Of a stretch of 64,000 nt of DNA, positions 45,914 through 55,179 are shown piece after piece. A program made the position numbers and the translations under genes. Source of the DNA: an uncultured Planktomarina sp. (GTDB lineage: Bacteria; Pseudomonadota; Alphaproteobacteria; Rhodobacterales; Rhodobacteraceae); NCBI GenBank assembly GCA_905181815.1, contig CAJIZA010000003.1:186001-250000 (forward strand), read 5' to 3'. How positions within the stretch are numbered: position 1 is the stretch's first letter; every line of letters starts with the position of its first letter. The notes beneath the pieces were generated by a model. That model was not told the origin of the DNA. It saw only the letters and a program-made list of their open reading frames with translations, and searched no databases.

Positions 45914-47070
45914 AGATTGATCCCACCATGCTTGATATACAGACTCTAGCACCACTTTTTGCTGCTTTCGAGGAGGCCGGCGTGCGGCTTTTTTATGTGG
46001 GTGGCTGTATCCGCAATGCGGTGATGGGAGTTGCGGCAACGGATATTGATTTGACTAGTGACGCCTTACCGGATCAGATGCGGCGGATTGCTCAAGCCAA
46101 TGGAATACGTGTCGTCGACACCGGCGCAGATCATGGAACATTGACGTTTTTGCTTGGTGGAAAATCCTATGAAATCACCACATTTCGCAAAGATGTGACG
46201 ACCGATGGTCGGCATGCTGAGGTTGTTTTTGGCATATCTCTTGAAGAAGATGCCGCACGCCGCGATTTTACCATGAATGCGCTTTATGCAGAGGCGTCGG
46301 GCCAGGTGATTGACCCATTGGATGGGCTGGCCGATGCGCAAGCGCGCCGGTTGTGCTTTATTGGCGAGCCGCAGGCCCGTATCACGGAAGATTATCTGCG
46401 TGTCTTGCGGTTTTTTCGGTTTTGGGCGTGGTATGGCGATCCCCTCGAGGGGGTTGATGCTCAGGCACTTGCGGCTTGTGCGGCTTTGCAATCGGGCTTG
46501 GATCGAATTTCAAAAGAACGAATTGGCGCCGAGCTGCTCAAACTATTGGCCGCCGCCGACCCAGCCCCAGCGCTGGCCGCAATGGAGGCTGCTGGGATCT
46601 TGGGGCGCGTGCTGCCAGGAGCTTCGGCGCGTCAGGTTTCGCTTTTGGTGGACCTAGAGCAGGGGCATGCCCCCGATGCGTTGCGCCGTCTGGCCTGTCT
46701 TGGTGGTGAGGCGGCGCAAGAGTGTTTACGGTTGTCAAATGTTCAGGCGCGCCAAGTTGAAGCGCTGCGGTTTCACGGGCAAAATACGCCAAAAGCTTTG
46801 GCGCACGGATATGCGCTTGGTGAGACGCAGGGTTGGTCGTCTTGGCTGCTGCGTGCGGCCTGGACTGAGCACAGGGTTACAGAGGCAGAGCATGAGACAG
46901 TGCGCCGTGGCGCCCAGTCTGTCTGCCCCGTTTCAGCGATCGATTTAATGTCAAAATACCAAGGCCCGGTGCTCGGGACGGCTTTGAAGTGCGCTCAAGA
47001 CATTTGGATTGCGCGGGATATGCAAATGACCAAAGGCGAGATATTGGCGCATTTAGACGGCCTTGGGTGA
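45910..47070 (+). CDS. cca: CCA tRNA nucleotidyltransferase / poly(A) polymerase family
   Basis: The 386-residue class II nucleotidyltransferase has VGGCIRNAVMG and the catalytic DIDL (TDIDLTSD), FRKDVTTDGRHAEV, and ARRDFTMNALY. It adds or repairs the 3-prime CCA of tRNAs. The class II group also contains poly(A) polymerase; the neighbourhood and size favour CCA addition. Start ATG 45910 is coupled to the Nudix gene. Confidence 0.9.
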   Translation: MKIDPTMLDIQTLAPLFAAFEEAGVRLFYVGGCIRNAVMGVAATDIDLTSDALPDQMRRIAQANGIRVVDTGADHGTLTFLLGGKSYEITTFRKDVTTDGRHAEVVFGISLEEDAARRDFTMNALYAEASGQVIDPLDGLADAQARRLCFIGEPQARITEDYLRVLRFFRFWAWYGDPLEGVDAQALAACAALQSGLDRISKERIGAELLKLLAAADPAPALAAMEAAGILGRVLPGASARQVSLLVDLEQGHAPDALRRLACLGGEAAQECLRLSNVQARQVEALRFHGQNTPKALAHGYALGETQGWSSWLLRAAWTEHRVTEAEHETVRRGAQSVCPVSAIDLMSKYQGPVLGTALKCAQDIWIARDMQMTKGEILAHLDGLG

Positions 47071-47147
47071 AACACCCTGTTCCGAGGGTTCGTTTAACTA
47101 CATTATTTTATTTGCAAAAATGCTTGGCCCGAGTATTCTGTGCGGCC

Positions 47148-48986
47148 ATGTTTAGATTTTTTGAAAGATTGGTTGATCCATATCAACCCTACCCAGTCAG
47201 CAATCGTCCACCGCGTACGCTTGTGCTCTTTTTGCGTGACTATCTGCAGCCATTCAAAAAGATATTTTGCTTTTCTATTCTGTTTCAGGCATTTGTTGCG
47301 GCGGTCCAGATTTTTCTTATCTGGTATTTCGGACGTCTGATTGGGCTGATGACAGAGGCAACGCCGTCTGAATTTTGGGATAATTATTGGGTAGAGCTTG
47401 CTCTGGTCACTGGGTTTATCCTTTTGATTCGACCGCTGATTGATACTCTTTCGACCCTTTTGCTCAACAATACAATTTTGCCAAATGTGGGCACTTTGGT
47501 GCGCTATCGCGCGCATCGTCATGTGTTGGGGCAATCTGTTGGTTGGTTTGAAAATGATTTTGCTGGGCGCATTGCCAATCGGATCATGCAAACCCCGCCT
47601 GCTACAGGTGAGTTTGTCTATCAGCTGATTGATGCGGTCACCTTTTCGTTTGTCTATTTAATTGGGGCATTTTTTCTACTGGGAGAGTCTGATCCTCGGT
47701 TAATGATCCCACTTGCGATATGGACGGGGCTGTATTTCGCTTTGGTTGTCTGGACTGTGCGGCGTGTCAGCCCGGCATCGGCGTTGTCGTCGAATGCGCG
47801 CAGCGCTGTGACGGGGCGTGTGGTGGACAGTTATACCAATATTCATGCGGTCAAAATGTTCTCCCAGAATGATCAAGAGCTGGACTATGGGGTAGAGGCG
47901 ATTGAAGAGTCACGCGTTACCTTTCAAAAGGAAATGCGGCTTTATACAATCATGGAATTTGGTCTAATTTTGTTGGACGGTTGTTTGGTCGTCAGCGTTG
48001 TGGGTTGGGGTACCTACCTTTGGAGTATTGGTAGCGCTGATGTGGGTGTGGTTGCTGCTGGTGCAGCCCTTACCCTGCGGATGAGTGGGATGTCCCATTG
48101 GATCATGTGGGCATTGACCACGCTTTTCAGGGAAATGGGGGTTATTCGCGAGGGGATGGAGACAATTTCTGCTCCAATTGAACTGGTTGATGCGCCGGGT
48201 GCTGGAGAGTTGCAGATGAAAACGGCGCATATCTCGGTTGCCAATCTTACGCATCGCTATGGCAAGGACTTTGGTGGGCTTGAGAATGTCTCGCTTGAGA
48301 TTAAGCCCGGTGAGAGTCTGGGGTTGGTTGGGGCCAGCGGCGCGGGAAAATCAACCCTCATAAAGCTATTGTTGCGGTTTTATGATGTGGAATCTGGGGC
48401 CATTCATTTTGGTGGGCAAAACATTTCTCAGGTTACACAGGACAGTTTGCGGGCGCAAATTGGTGTGGTTCAGCAAGATAGCTCGCTGCTGCATCGCTCT
48501 GTACGCGACAATATTCTTTACGGTAAGCCCAGTGCGACTGAGGAAGAAATGATTGAGGCGGCAAGAAAGGCAGAAGCGCATGAATTTATCTTGCAGCTGG
48601 AAGACCCAGGGGGGCGTAAAGGCTATGATGCGCAGGTTGGTGAGCGGGGTGTGAAACTTTCAGGTGGTCAGAGGCAAAGGGTTGCTTTGGCGCGGGTGAT
48701 TTTGAAAGATGCGCCGATTTTGGTACTGGATGAGGCCACCTCAGCACTGGATAGTGCGGTGGAGGCAGACATTCTGGAGACCCTTTATCGTGTAATGAGC
48801 GGTAAGACTGTGATCGCAATTGCGCATCGTCTTTCAACTATTGCGCGTATGGATCGCATTGTGGTGCTTGACGAGGGCTGCATTGTAGAAGAGGGAAGCC
48901 ATGCCAGCCTGTTAGAAGCTGACGGGGCCTATGCTGGCTTTTGGAAGCATCAATCTGGTGGCTTTTTGGCAATGGAAGAGGCCTAA
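47148..48986 (+). CDS. ABC exporter, fused membrane and ATPase domains
   Basis: The 612-residue protein has a six-helix exporter domain (about 35-330) and an ATPase domain with Walker A GASGAGKST near residue 397, signature SGGQRQRVALAR near 505 and Walker B ILVLDEATSALD. It is a half transporter that should work as a homodimer. The substrate is unknown (lipid, peptide or drug types share the fold). The frame remains open 159 bp upstream across the end of cca; ATG 47148 begins family-like sequence. Its stop overlaps the next start (TAATG). Confidence 0.9.
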   Translation: MFRFFERLVDPYQPYPVSNRPPRTLVLFLRDYLQPFKKIFCFSILFQAFVAAVQIFLIWYFGRLIGLMTEATPSEFWDNYWVELALVTGFILLIRPLIDTLSTLLLNNTILPNVGTLVRYRAHRHVLGQSVGWFENDFAGRIANRIMQTPPATGEFVYQLIDAVTFSFVYLIGAFFLLGESDPRLMIPLAIWTGLYFALVVWTVRRVSPASALSSNARSAVTGRVVDSYTNIHAVKMFSQNDQELDYGVEAIEESRVTFQKEMRLYTIMEFGLILLDGCLVVSVVGWGTYLWSIGSADVGVVAAGAALTLRMSGMSHWIMWALTTLFREMGVIREGMETISAPIELVDAPGAGELQMKTAHISVANLTHRYGKDFGGLENVSLEIKPGESLGLVGASGAGKSTLIKLLLRFYDVESGAIHFGGQNISQVTQDSLRAQIGVVQQDSSLLHRSVRDNILYGKPSATEEEMIEAARKAEAHEFILQLEDPGGRKGYDAQVGERGVKLSGGQRQRVALARVILKDAPILVLDEATSALDSAVEADILETLYRVMSGKTVIAIAHRLSTIARMDRIVVLDEGCIVEEGSHASLLEADGAYAGFWKHQSGGFLAMEEA

Positions 48987-50200
48987 TGGAACTGACAATC
49001 GAACGCTTAGGGCACCTCGGCGATGGTTTGGCCGCAGGGCCAATTTTTGTTGATCGCGCCTTGCCCGGAGAGGTTGTTTCTGGGGATTTGCTGAGCGATC
49101 GGTTGCAAAATATAAGAATTGTCACGCCTTCCGAGCATCGCATCACCCCTCAGTGCAGCGCGTTCAAGCGCTGTGGTGGCTGTGCGTTACATCATGCACA
49201 TCCTGATTTTGTTGCTCAGTGGAAACAAGGGGTTGTGGTGCGGGCTTTGGCGGCGCAGGGGATCACAGCGAATATCCAAGCGATGCACACGTCGCCAGAA
49301 AATTCCCGCCGCCGCGCCAAACTCACAGGCCGGCGCACAAAGAGGGGTGCAACGGTGGGTTTTTTTGGCAAGGCCAGCGACACGATACAGCCGATTGAAC
49401 CCTGTAGGGTTTTGGTGCCTGAGATTATGAATATCATACCGGCGCTTGAGAAATTTACGGTGCAATTCGGATCTCGCAAAGGGCAGCTGGGCTTTTGGGT
49501 TTTGGCGTCAGATCGGGGGATTGATGTCTCTGTCGAGGGATTAGACCATCTCGCAGACACAGATTTTGGTTCATTTGCTCAATGGGCTGGATCCAATGGA
49601 ATTGCGCGGCTGTCCGTAGGAAATGAAATCATTTGCGAGCATCAGGCGCCGCAAATGACCTTTGGCAGGGTTAAAATCTCTCCGCCGCCAAGGGCGTTTA
49701 CACAAGCCACTCATGCGGGTGAGCGCGCGCTCCAAGCGGCGGTGGCGCGTGCATTGGCAGGGGCGGATCGGGTAATTGATTTGTTTTCTGGCGCTGGCAC
49801 ATTGGGATTACCGCTGGCGGATGTGGCTACGCTGCATTGTTTCGAGAATGATGCCGGGCTGCTTGAGGCTTTGTCCCATGGCGCGCGTCACACTCAGGGG
49901 ATCAAGAGTGTCACCACGTCGACTCGTGATTTGTTTCGCAATCCCGTTGACTACACGGACTTGAAGCCGTTCAGTGCTGCCATCATCGACCCACCGCGTG
50001 CTGGCGCAGAGCAGCAAGTGGGGCAATTGGCGCAAAGTGATCTGCGCGATATCGCTATGGTATCGTGCAATTCTGTCAGTTTCGCTCGTGATGCGGCCTT
50101 GCTGTGTAATGGCGGTTATTTGTTAAAATGGATTGAAGTTGTTGATCAATTTAGATGGTCGCCGCATATCGAGATTGTTGCCCACTTCAGTAAGTTTTAA
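48986..50200 (+). CDS. TrmA/RlmD-family RNA (uracil-5) methyltransferase
   Basis: The 404-residue protein has four iron-sulfur cysteines in the TrmA/RumA pattern (Cys57, Cys63, Cys66 in CSAFKRCGGC, and Cys140), the SAM motif DLFSGAGTLGLPLA near residue 264, IDPPRAGAEQQ and the catalytic cysteine in MVSCNS. It methylates a uridine of rRNA or tRNA; which one is not decidable here. It is coupled to the ABC exporter by TAATG. Confidence 0.9.
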   Translation: MELTIERLGHLGDGLAAGPIFVDRALPGEVVSGDLLSDRLQNIRIVTPSEHRITPQCSAFKRCGGCALHHAHPDFVAQWKQGVVVRALAAQGITANIQAMHTSPENSRRRAKLTGRRTKRGATVGFFGKASDTIQPIEPCRVLVPEIMNIIPALEKFTVQFGSRKGQLGFWVLASDRGIDVSVEGLDHLADTDFGSFAQWAGSNGIARLSVGNEIICEHQAPQMTFGRVKISPPPRAFTQATHAGERALQAAVARALAGADRVIDLFSGAGTLGLPLADVATLHCFENDAGLLEALSHGARHTQGIKSVTTSTRDLFRNPVDYTDLKPFSAAIIDPPRAGAEQQVGQLAQSDLRDIAMVSCNSVSFARDAALLCNGGYLLKWIEVVDQFRWSPHIEIVAHFSKF

Positions 50201-50214
50201 AAACCGAAGATAAT

Positions 50215-50964
50215 TCTTCAAACAGCTCTTGAGTTAGCGGGAGTTTGTAAATTTATTACAGCTGTGATTTTTTAATGTGGTGATTCTTGGGTAGAGACGT
50301 CTGATATGGCCATGGCGAGCGCTGGCACGTTTATTCGAGTTTTGGATCGAATTTGTCTGGCAACGTTTGTGTTGTAACTGGCGTCGAAATTATTGACCTA
50401 CCGCCTGAGGTTTTTCTGCGATGGGTGGAATATTTTTGATTTTTTGATTATTACGGTTTTACTCGTTCCTGCCGCTAAGAGCCTGTCGGTCCTGCAGTCT
50501 TTGAGTGTTTTGCGTATATTGTGCATGGTCGCTATGGCGCCGCGCTTACGCCGGGTGGTTGAGGGGGTCATCAACGCCGTGCCGGGTATAGCGTCAGTCT
50601 TTTTGTTGATGGGGATCATTTTTTATATTGGACAGGTGATTTCAACAAAATTCCTTGGCACTGATTTCCCGCAATGGTTCGGCTCACTCGAACAGTCGCT
50701 TTATTATTTATTCTAGATCATAACATTGGAAATCTGGTCGATGTGAATCGTAAGCCCAGTGATGGAAGTAGATCCCGATGCCTGAGTGTTTTTCGTGCCT
50801 TTTATCACGGTCACTACTTTTGTTGTGGTGAACCTGCTGGTGGGTATGATTGTGAACTTCATGCAGGATGCGCACTCTGAAGAAGCAGACCAAAAACAGA
50901 TACCGATTGTGATGAGGTGTTGGTGCGACTTAAGGTGATTGAGGAGCGCTTAATCCAAGATTGA
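50215..50964 (+). pseudogene. Voltage-gated sodium channel (BacNav) pseudogene
   Basis: Nearly the whole channel is legible. FITAVIF/NVVILG/VETSDMAMASAG spans two frameshifts (in the T run near 50270 and near 50291). One frame then carries S2-S6: CLATFVL, stop TAA 50375, LASKLLTYRLRFF, S4 SVLRIL and APRLRRVVEG, the pore helix WFGSLEQSLYYLF, stop TAG 50714, filter TLEIWSM (TLESWS in working channels), stop TGA 50744, stop TGA 50783, and S6 VVVNLLVGMIVNFMQDAHSEE. A last shift gives a coiled-coil tail ending at 50964. BacNav channels drive sodium entry and motility in marine bacteria. This 823-bp interval (50201-51023) holds nothing else recognisable. Confidence 0.92.
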
Positions 50965-51023
50965 TGAGTTGTATTTTAATCATCCTGAGGTAGAGATGGG
51001 CGAGGCGACTTAGGGTGAGGACA

Positions 51024-51518
51024 ATGAGAGTTTTTAAAATCGTCGCTATGTTTTGCATCGCTTTGGTCTTGGCCGCCTGTTCCGACCCCAAGCCAATTCT
51101 GCGGACCGACCTTCCGAAAGCAACGGGCTTGGTTTTATACAAGGCTGAACGCCGCATGTTCTTGCTCCAAGGTAATACAGCTATCAAAGAATACGACTTT
51201 AAATTGGGCTTCGCACCAATTGGGCATAAGCAATTTGAAGGTGACGGCAAAACTCCAGAAGGGCAATATGTCATTGATCGCAAAAATTCCAAAAGCCAAT
51301 TTCACCTATCTGTGGGCATATCTTACCCCAATTCGGCTGATCGACGGAACGCTGGGGCGCGAAGTCCGGGAGGTGATATTTTTATACATGGAACGCCTCG
51401 ATCCTATCGCTTCTTTTTCAAAGATTGGACATGGGGGTGCGTTGCGGTGAGTAACAGTGAAATTGAAGAGATTTATGCTATGGTTGATATCGGCACACCG
51501 ATTTGGATTTACCCCTAG
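51024..51518 (+). CDS. L,D-transpeptidase (YkuD) lipoprotein
   Basis: The 164-residue protein has a lipoprotein signal peptide ending in the lipobox LAAC and a YkuD domain with IHGTPRSY and the catalytic TWGCVAVSN. Such enzymes make 3-3 cross-links or attach lipoproteins to peptidoglycan. The start may be ATG 51024 or GTG 51015; both give a plausible signal peptide. It converges on the CAP gene. Confidence 0.85.
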   Translation: MRVFKIVAMFCIALVLAACSDPKPILRTDLPKATGLVLYKAERRMFLLQGNTAIKEYDFKLGFAPIGHKQFEGDGKTPEGQYVIDRKNSKSQFHLSVGISYPNSADRRNAGARSPGGDIFIHGTPRSYRFFFKDWTWGCVAVSNSEIEEIYAMVDIGTPIWIYP

Positions 51519-51565
51519 AGTTTGTCTGGGGCGCACATTTGCGTCTCAATGTTGCGCGATATGTT

Positions 51566-52087
51566 CTAGCTCGACACTTCGATTCCGGTGACCAAAGTCC
51601 ACCAAATTTTGCCGCCTGGTTCCTGATACCAGCTGAAACCCATTTCTTGCGCTTTAGGCGCGAGGATGATCGTGCGCGTGGCTGGGGTTTCCATCCAAGC
51701 TGCTAGGGTTTCAAGTTCTGACTCAAAGGTTTCGGAAATATTTTCGCCGAGAAGAGTGCCGTCATACCCGACGCGTTCCATACGGTCGAGCGGAGAAGAA
51801 CCGTCAGAGCCAAAATGCCAGGCGCGGTTTTGCACCGACATATCGCGCGCATGCGTGGCGGCGGCGGCGTTGAGCTTGGCATTAAAGATCAATGTTTGTA
51901 GGCCACCTGCGCGCCGTAGGCTGTTTATACCATCTAAAATGCTGTATTGAATGCGCGCGGCATCCGCTGGTTTGATGACATATACCGGACGCAACGGGCG
52001 ATCTCCAGGCTCGAGGTTGGAGCCGATATTTTGTGTACATCCCATCAATAGGAGCAAGCCAAGCGTTAGAGTGACCCGATAAATCAT
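51566..52087 (-). CDS. CAP (SCP/PR-1) domain lipoprotein
   Basis: The 173-residue protein has a signal peptide with lipobox LMGC and a CAP domain: THARDMSVQNRAWHFGS, LGENI and WMETPATRTIIL with the expected His and Glu positions. Bacterial CAP proteins are extracytoplasmic and of unclear activity. It lies between two L,D-transpeptidase genes, so an envelope role is likely but unproved. Confidence 0.88.
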   Translation of the reverse strand: MIYRVTLTLGLLLLMGCTQNIGSNLEPGDRPLRPVYVIKPADAARIQYSILDGINSLRRAGGLQTLIFNAKLNAAAATHARDMSVQNRAWHFGSDGSSPLDRMERVGYDGTLLGENISETFESELETLAAWMETPATRTIILAPKAQEMGFSWYQEPGGKIWWTLVTGIEVSS

Positions 52088-52237
52088 GTTGAACCCTCAA
52101 TTCCGTGCAGCGTACATAGCGGCAATGCGTCGCCAATCAAACCCAATATTAAGCTAAATGCCGCAAATCACGCCTATTTGATTTGTGTGCTGTCGATTTT
52201 CTTTGTAAACAACCCGGGTACACGCGGAGTAAGTAAC

Positions 52238-52837
52238 ATGGGTGGAGCAAAATTACATTTGCCAAGACGGGCATTTTTGACGGGGGCTGCATCCTTGTCG
52301 GGTACGCTTGCCTTGTCGGAGGAGACAGTGGCATTTGATGCTGTCGAGGTGGACACAGAGTCTAGCAAGACAGCTCTGCGCAATATCAGCAGTTTTAGAA
52401 TGTTGGATTGGCGACCCTATTTTGACACGCTTAAGAATGGAGCGATTTTGTCTGATATTGATTCGCGCGCACTGCATTACTGGTCTGAAGACGAGTCGAT
52501 TTATAAGTTATACCCCACATCTGTTCCGATGACTTCCGATTTAACACGCAAAGGCCGGACGAAAGTTGTGCGCAAAGTTGTTGGCCCATCTTGGCGACCA
52601 ACCCCTGAAATGCGCAAACGCAATCCGGAATGGCCTGAATTTGTAGGGCCAGGGCCTGACAATCCATTGGGAAGCCACGCCATGTATCTTTCTTGGACTT
52701 ATTACCGTATTCATGGCACTCACGACACGCGAAAGATTGGCCGCAGATCCTCGAATGGCTGCATCGGACTATACAACGAGCAAATTGCAGAATTATTTGA
52801 ACTCACTAAGGTCGGCACTCAGGTGTTATTAATTTGA
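52238..52837 (+). CDS. L,D-transpeptidase (YkuD) with twin-arginine-like signal
   Basis: The 199-residue protein has PRRAFLTGAASLSGTLAL at its N-terminus, a twin-arginine-like signal, and a YkuD domain with YYRIHGT and the catalytic RRSSNGCIGLYN. It probably acts in the periplasm on peptidoglycan. ATG 52238 has GGAG just upstream. It is not closely similar to the first YkuD protein in this window and so is probably not a recent duplicate. Confidence 0.87.
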   Translation: MGGAKLHLPRRAFLTGAASLSGTLALSEETVAFDAVEVDTESSKTALRNISSFRMLDWRPYFDTLKNGAILSDIDSRALHYWSEDESIYKLYPTSVPMTSDLTRKGRTKVVRKVVGPSWRPTPEMRKRNPEWPEFVGPGPDNPLGSHAMYLSWTYYRIHGTHDTRKIGRRSSNGCIGLYNEQIAELFELTKVGTQVLLI

Positions 52838-52960
52838 TGAGTGTCGCGGTTTTGCCGAAAATACACAGTATCCGCATTTGCAAAAACAAATTTAATCTCC
52901 TTTATCCACAGCGCAGCCTGAAAGGGTTAACTTTGATGTTTTGCGTGAGCTTTAAAACGA

Positions 52961-53305
52961 GTGGAGAAGACAATAAAAAAACTGATTTTGGCGACAGTCT
53001 TTGCAGCAGTGGCAACGACAGCTATCGCGGGCGGTATGAGTGAACCCGTCATGGAAGCACTTGTTGTTGCGTCCATAATGGATGGAGCAGCGGGCTCTAC
53101 AAGTTTGCTGTTGATCTCACTAGCGTTGATCGCAATCGTGGCATTGGCAACAAACTTATTACTTGTTTGCAAGCATCAACTGAAAAAGGACTGCTGTTTC
53201 AATGGCCCTTTTTCCATTAAATCCATCCTTGCAGGTTTTCTGAAATCACATTGCTCAGGGTGTCAATATGTTCCTTGCTGTCATTCAAGCAGGGGATATA
53301 TGTGA
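52961..53305 (+). pseudogene. Small secreted/membrane protein next to hemH, probably damaged
   Basis: Relatives carry here a small protein of about 60 residues with a signal peptide and one helix. The same pattern is readable: KKLILATVFAAVATTAIAGG, MSEPVMEAL, then LLLISLALIAIVALA. A good ribosome site GGAGAAG (52963-52969) stands before ATA 52973, so the ancestral ATG seems to have become ATA; the only regular start is GTG 52961 without a ribosome site. The frame also runs past the expected end, through a terminator-like hairpin and into hemH. Function unknown. Confidence 0.45.
53182..53214. terminator. Bidirectional terminator-like hairpin between the small gene and hemH
   Basis: GAAAAAGG (53182-53189) pairs with CCTTTTTC (53207-53214) around a 17-nt loop, so each strand has its T run in the 3-prime arm. 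It lies 3 bp from the hemH stop on the minus strand. Confidence 0.45.
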
Positions 53306-54275
53306 AATGCTCGCCGCCGGCGTGCTCAAAGCTTTCTTTGATCTCTTCGTTAATTTCTTCCAGCGTTTCAATACAATCGGCTGAAAAAGCTGGGGCGCAG
53401 ACTGCAATATTTTTCTGGCCTTTCTCGGCCATACGCGCCACTTCTTCGACCGTATAGGGTTGCAACCATTCTTCTGGACCGAATTTTGATTGGAAGGTGG
53501 TTACGATTTGTGTGTCATCCCAAGCCAAGCGCTCTTTCAGCAGGCGCGTGGTTTTTTGGCACTGGCAATGATAGGGATCACCCTGCATCAAATAGCGTTT
53601 TGGCACCCCATGATAGGAACACACCAAAACTTCTGGGCGCACGTCGGCGGCTTCATAGGCCTTCTCAATCGAGGTTGCCAGTGCGTTGATATAGTCGGGA
53701 CGACCAAAGTATGGACTGACAGTCCGTGCGGCAGGTTGCCAAGTTTGCTTGATCAAGCTTCGGAAAAATTCATCATTGGCCGTGGCGGAGGTGGCCCCAG
53801 CGAATTGTGGGTAGAGCGGAAAGAACAAAACTTTCTGGCAGCCAGCATCTACCATTTTTTGCACAACTGATCGGGTAGAAGGGTTGCCGTAGCGCATACA
53901 ATATTCAACCATAACACTGCCGTCATAGCGTTTGGAAATTTCTGTTCGAACTGCTTGGGTTTGCGCCTTTGTAATGGTAGCTAGAGGGCTTTCATTTGCT
54001 TCCATGTTCCAAATCGACTTATAGGCCGCGCCAGAAGAAAACGGTCGTTTCGTTAAGATGATGAGCTGGAGCAAAGGTTGCCAAAGCCAGGGGCTATAAT
54101 CAATCACCCGCCGATCCGATAGAAATTCGCCCAGGTACCGGCGCATCGACCAATAGTCATAATTGTCTGGTGTGCCTAGATTGGACAGCAAAACCCCAAT
54201 CTTCGGTGCCTTCACCTTTGGGTGATCTGCTGGTGCAGCGGATAAGGGCAAATAGGCGGTGTCTTGATCTGTCAC
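53217..54275 (-). CDS. hemH: Ferrochelatase
   Basis: The 352-residue enzyme has the catalytic His222 in CSYHGVP and the conserved acidic segment APAFSADCIETLEE (about 294-307). It inserts iron into protoporphyrin IX, the product of HemJ. Length is normal for alphaproteobacteria. Confidence 0.97.
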   Translation of the reverse strand: MTDQDTAYLPLSAAPADHPKVKAPKIGVLLSNLGTPDNYDYWSMRRYLGEFLSDRRVIDYSPWLWQPLLQLIILTKRPFSSGAAYKSIWNMEANESPLATITKAQTQAVRTEISKRYDGSVMVEYCMRYGNPSTRSVVQKMVDAGCQKVLFFPLYPQFAGATSATANDEFFRSLIKQTWQPAARTVSPYFGRPDYINALATSIEKAYEAADVRPEVLVCSYHGVPKRYLMQGDPYHCQCQKTTRLLKERLAWDDTQIVTTFQSKFGPEEWLQPYTVEEVARMAEKGQKNIAVCAPAFSADCIETLEEINEEIKESFEHAGGEHFTYIPCLNDSKEHIDTLSNVISENLQGWI

Positions 54276-54325
54276 GGTGTGCTCCTAAATCTATTCCGTT
54301 TCAAATAACTGGAAAATGGGCCTGG

Positions 54326-55141
54326 TCAATTGCCCAAGGAACTTTTTGCTTCTTCTAAGGCCTGTTGGAGCGATTTCGTCGCGGATCCGCGCTTTAACGC
54401 TTTAGGCTGGCTCGCGTGCGGTGCCCATCCCGAAAGGAAAACTAAATCGAATGTGCAGGCAATGCGGCCTTCATCAGTGGGGAATTCTGTAGCAAAGACT
54501 TTTTGGGCCTGGTCAAAAAGTGATTTGGCGGTGAACGTTTTTTGCCGCGCCGTCATGATATTGGTTTCACCCATGTCGCGTAAATCGCGCATGAGGTGAT
54601 AAATATCGCTGTAGGCTGCCGGTATTTTTAGCGAATCTGCTACGGGCAACGCGAGGCCAGCGCGCTGCAAGAGGGAGCCAAGCTCTCGAATTTCCGCCAT
54701 AGGGCTGATACGCGGCGATAGACCGCCGCGTAAACCAGCTTCCGCCGTTGATAGGCTGCTGCGCAGTTCCGCGAGCGTCTGGCCGCCGAAACACGCTCCC
54801 ATGAACAGCCCGTCTGGTTTCAGCGCGCGACCGCATTGCACCACTTGGCCTATGGGGTCATTGCAATGATGCAGCGCCATTGCGTGGACGACGAGATCAT
54901 GCTGCTCCGGGCTTAATTCTAGCAGATCCTCATCCAATACCAGTTTAGCGTTTGGAAGGGCGACTGACCAAACCTGTGGAAAACCGGTGACGATGGCAAC
55001 GGATTTAAACTGCCTGTTAACCACTTTCAGTCTGTCTAGAATTTCAGCGCAGGCCAGCTCTTGCAAAAACATGGCGGTAGCGCAGGCACGTGCGCGTGCT
55101 TCGGCTTGAGCTATCGGGTCGAAGAGTGCAGGCGCTGTCAT
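54326..55141 (-). CDS. NDUFAF5/BioC-like SAM-dependent methyltransferase-fold protein
   Basis: From ATG 55141 the protein has 271 residues. The motif I region is weak (SVAIVTGFPQVW), as in the NDUFAF5 group, and the C-terminal half with GLSPRISPMAEIRELGSLL and YSDIYHLMRDLRDMGETN is characteristic. Human NDUFAF5 hydroxylates an arginine of complex I; whether bacterial members do this is inference. Thirty open codons upstream overlap the dead comF region and look non-coding. Confidence 0.82.
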   Translation of the reverse strand: MTAPALFDPIAQAEARARACATAMFLQELACAEILDRLKVVNRQFKSVAIVTGFPQVWSVALPNAKLVLDEDLLELSPEQHDLVVHAMALHHCNDPIGQVVQCGRALKPDGLFMGACFGGQTLAELRSSLSTAEAGLRGGLSPRISPMAEIRELGSLLQRAGLALPVADSLKIPAAYSDIYHLMRDLRDMGETNIMTARQKTFTAKSLFDQAQKVFATEFPTDEGRIACTFDLVFLSGWAPHASQPKALKRGSATKSLQQALEEAKSSLGN

Positions 55142-55179
55142 TGGTCTGGGGTAGAAGGGAGCTGTGTGGTTTGCAAGGT

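Noticed and set aside
52902-52910. Exact DnaA box TTATCCACA
   Set aside because: It is a single copy without an AT-rich setting or further boxes; one exact 9-mer in 64 kb is close to chance expectation.
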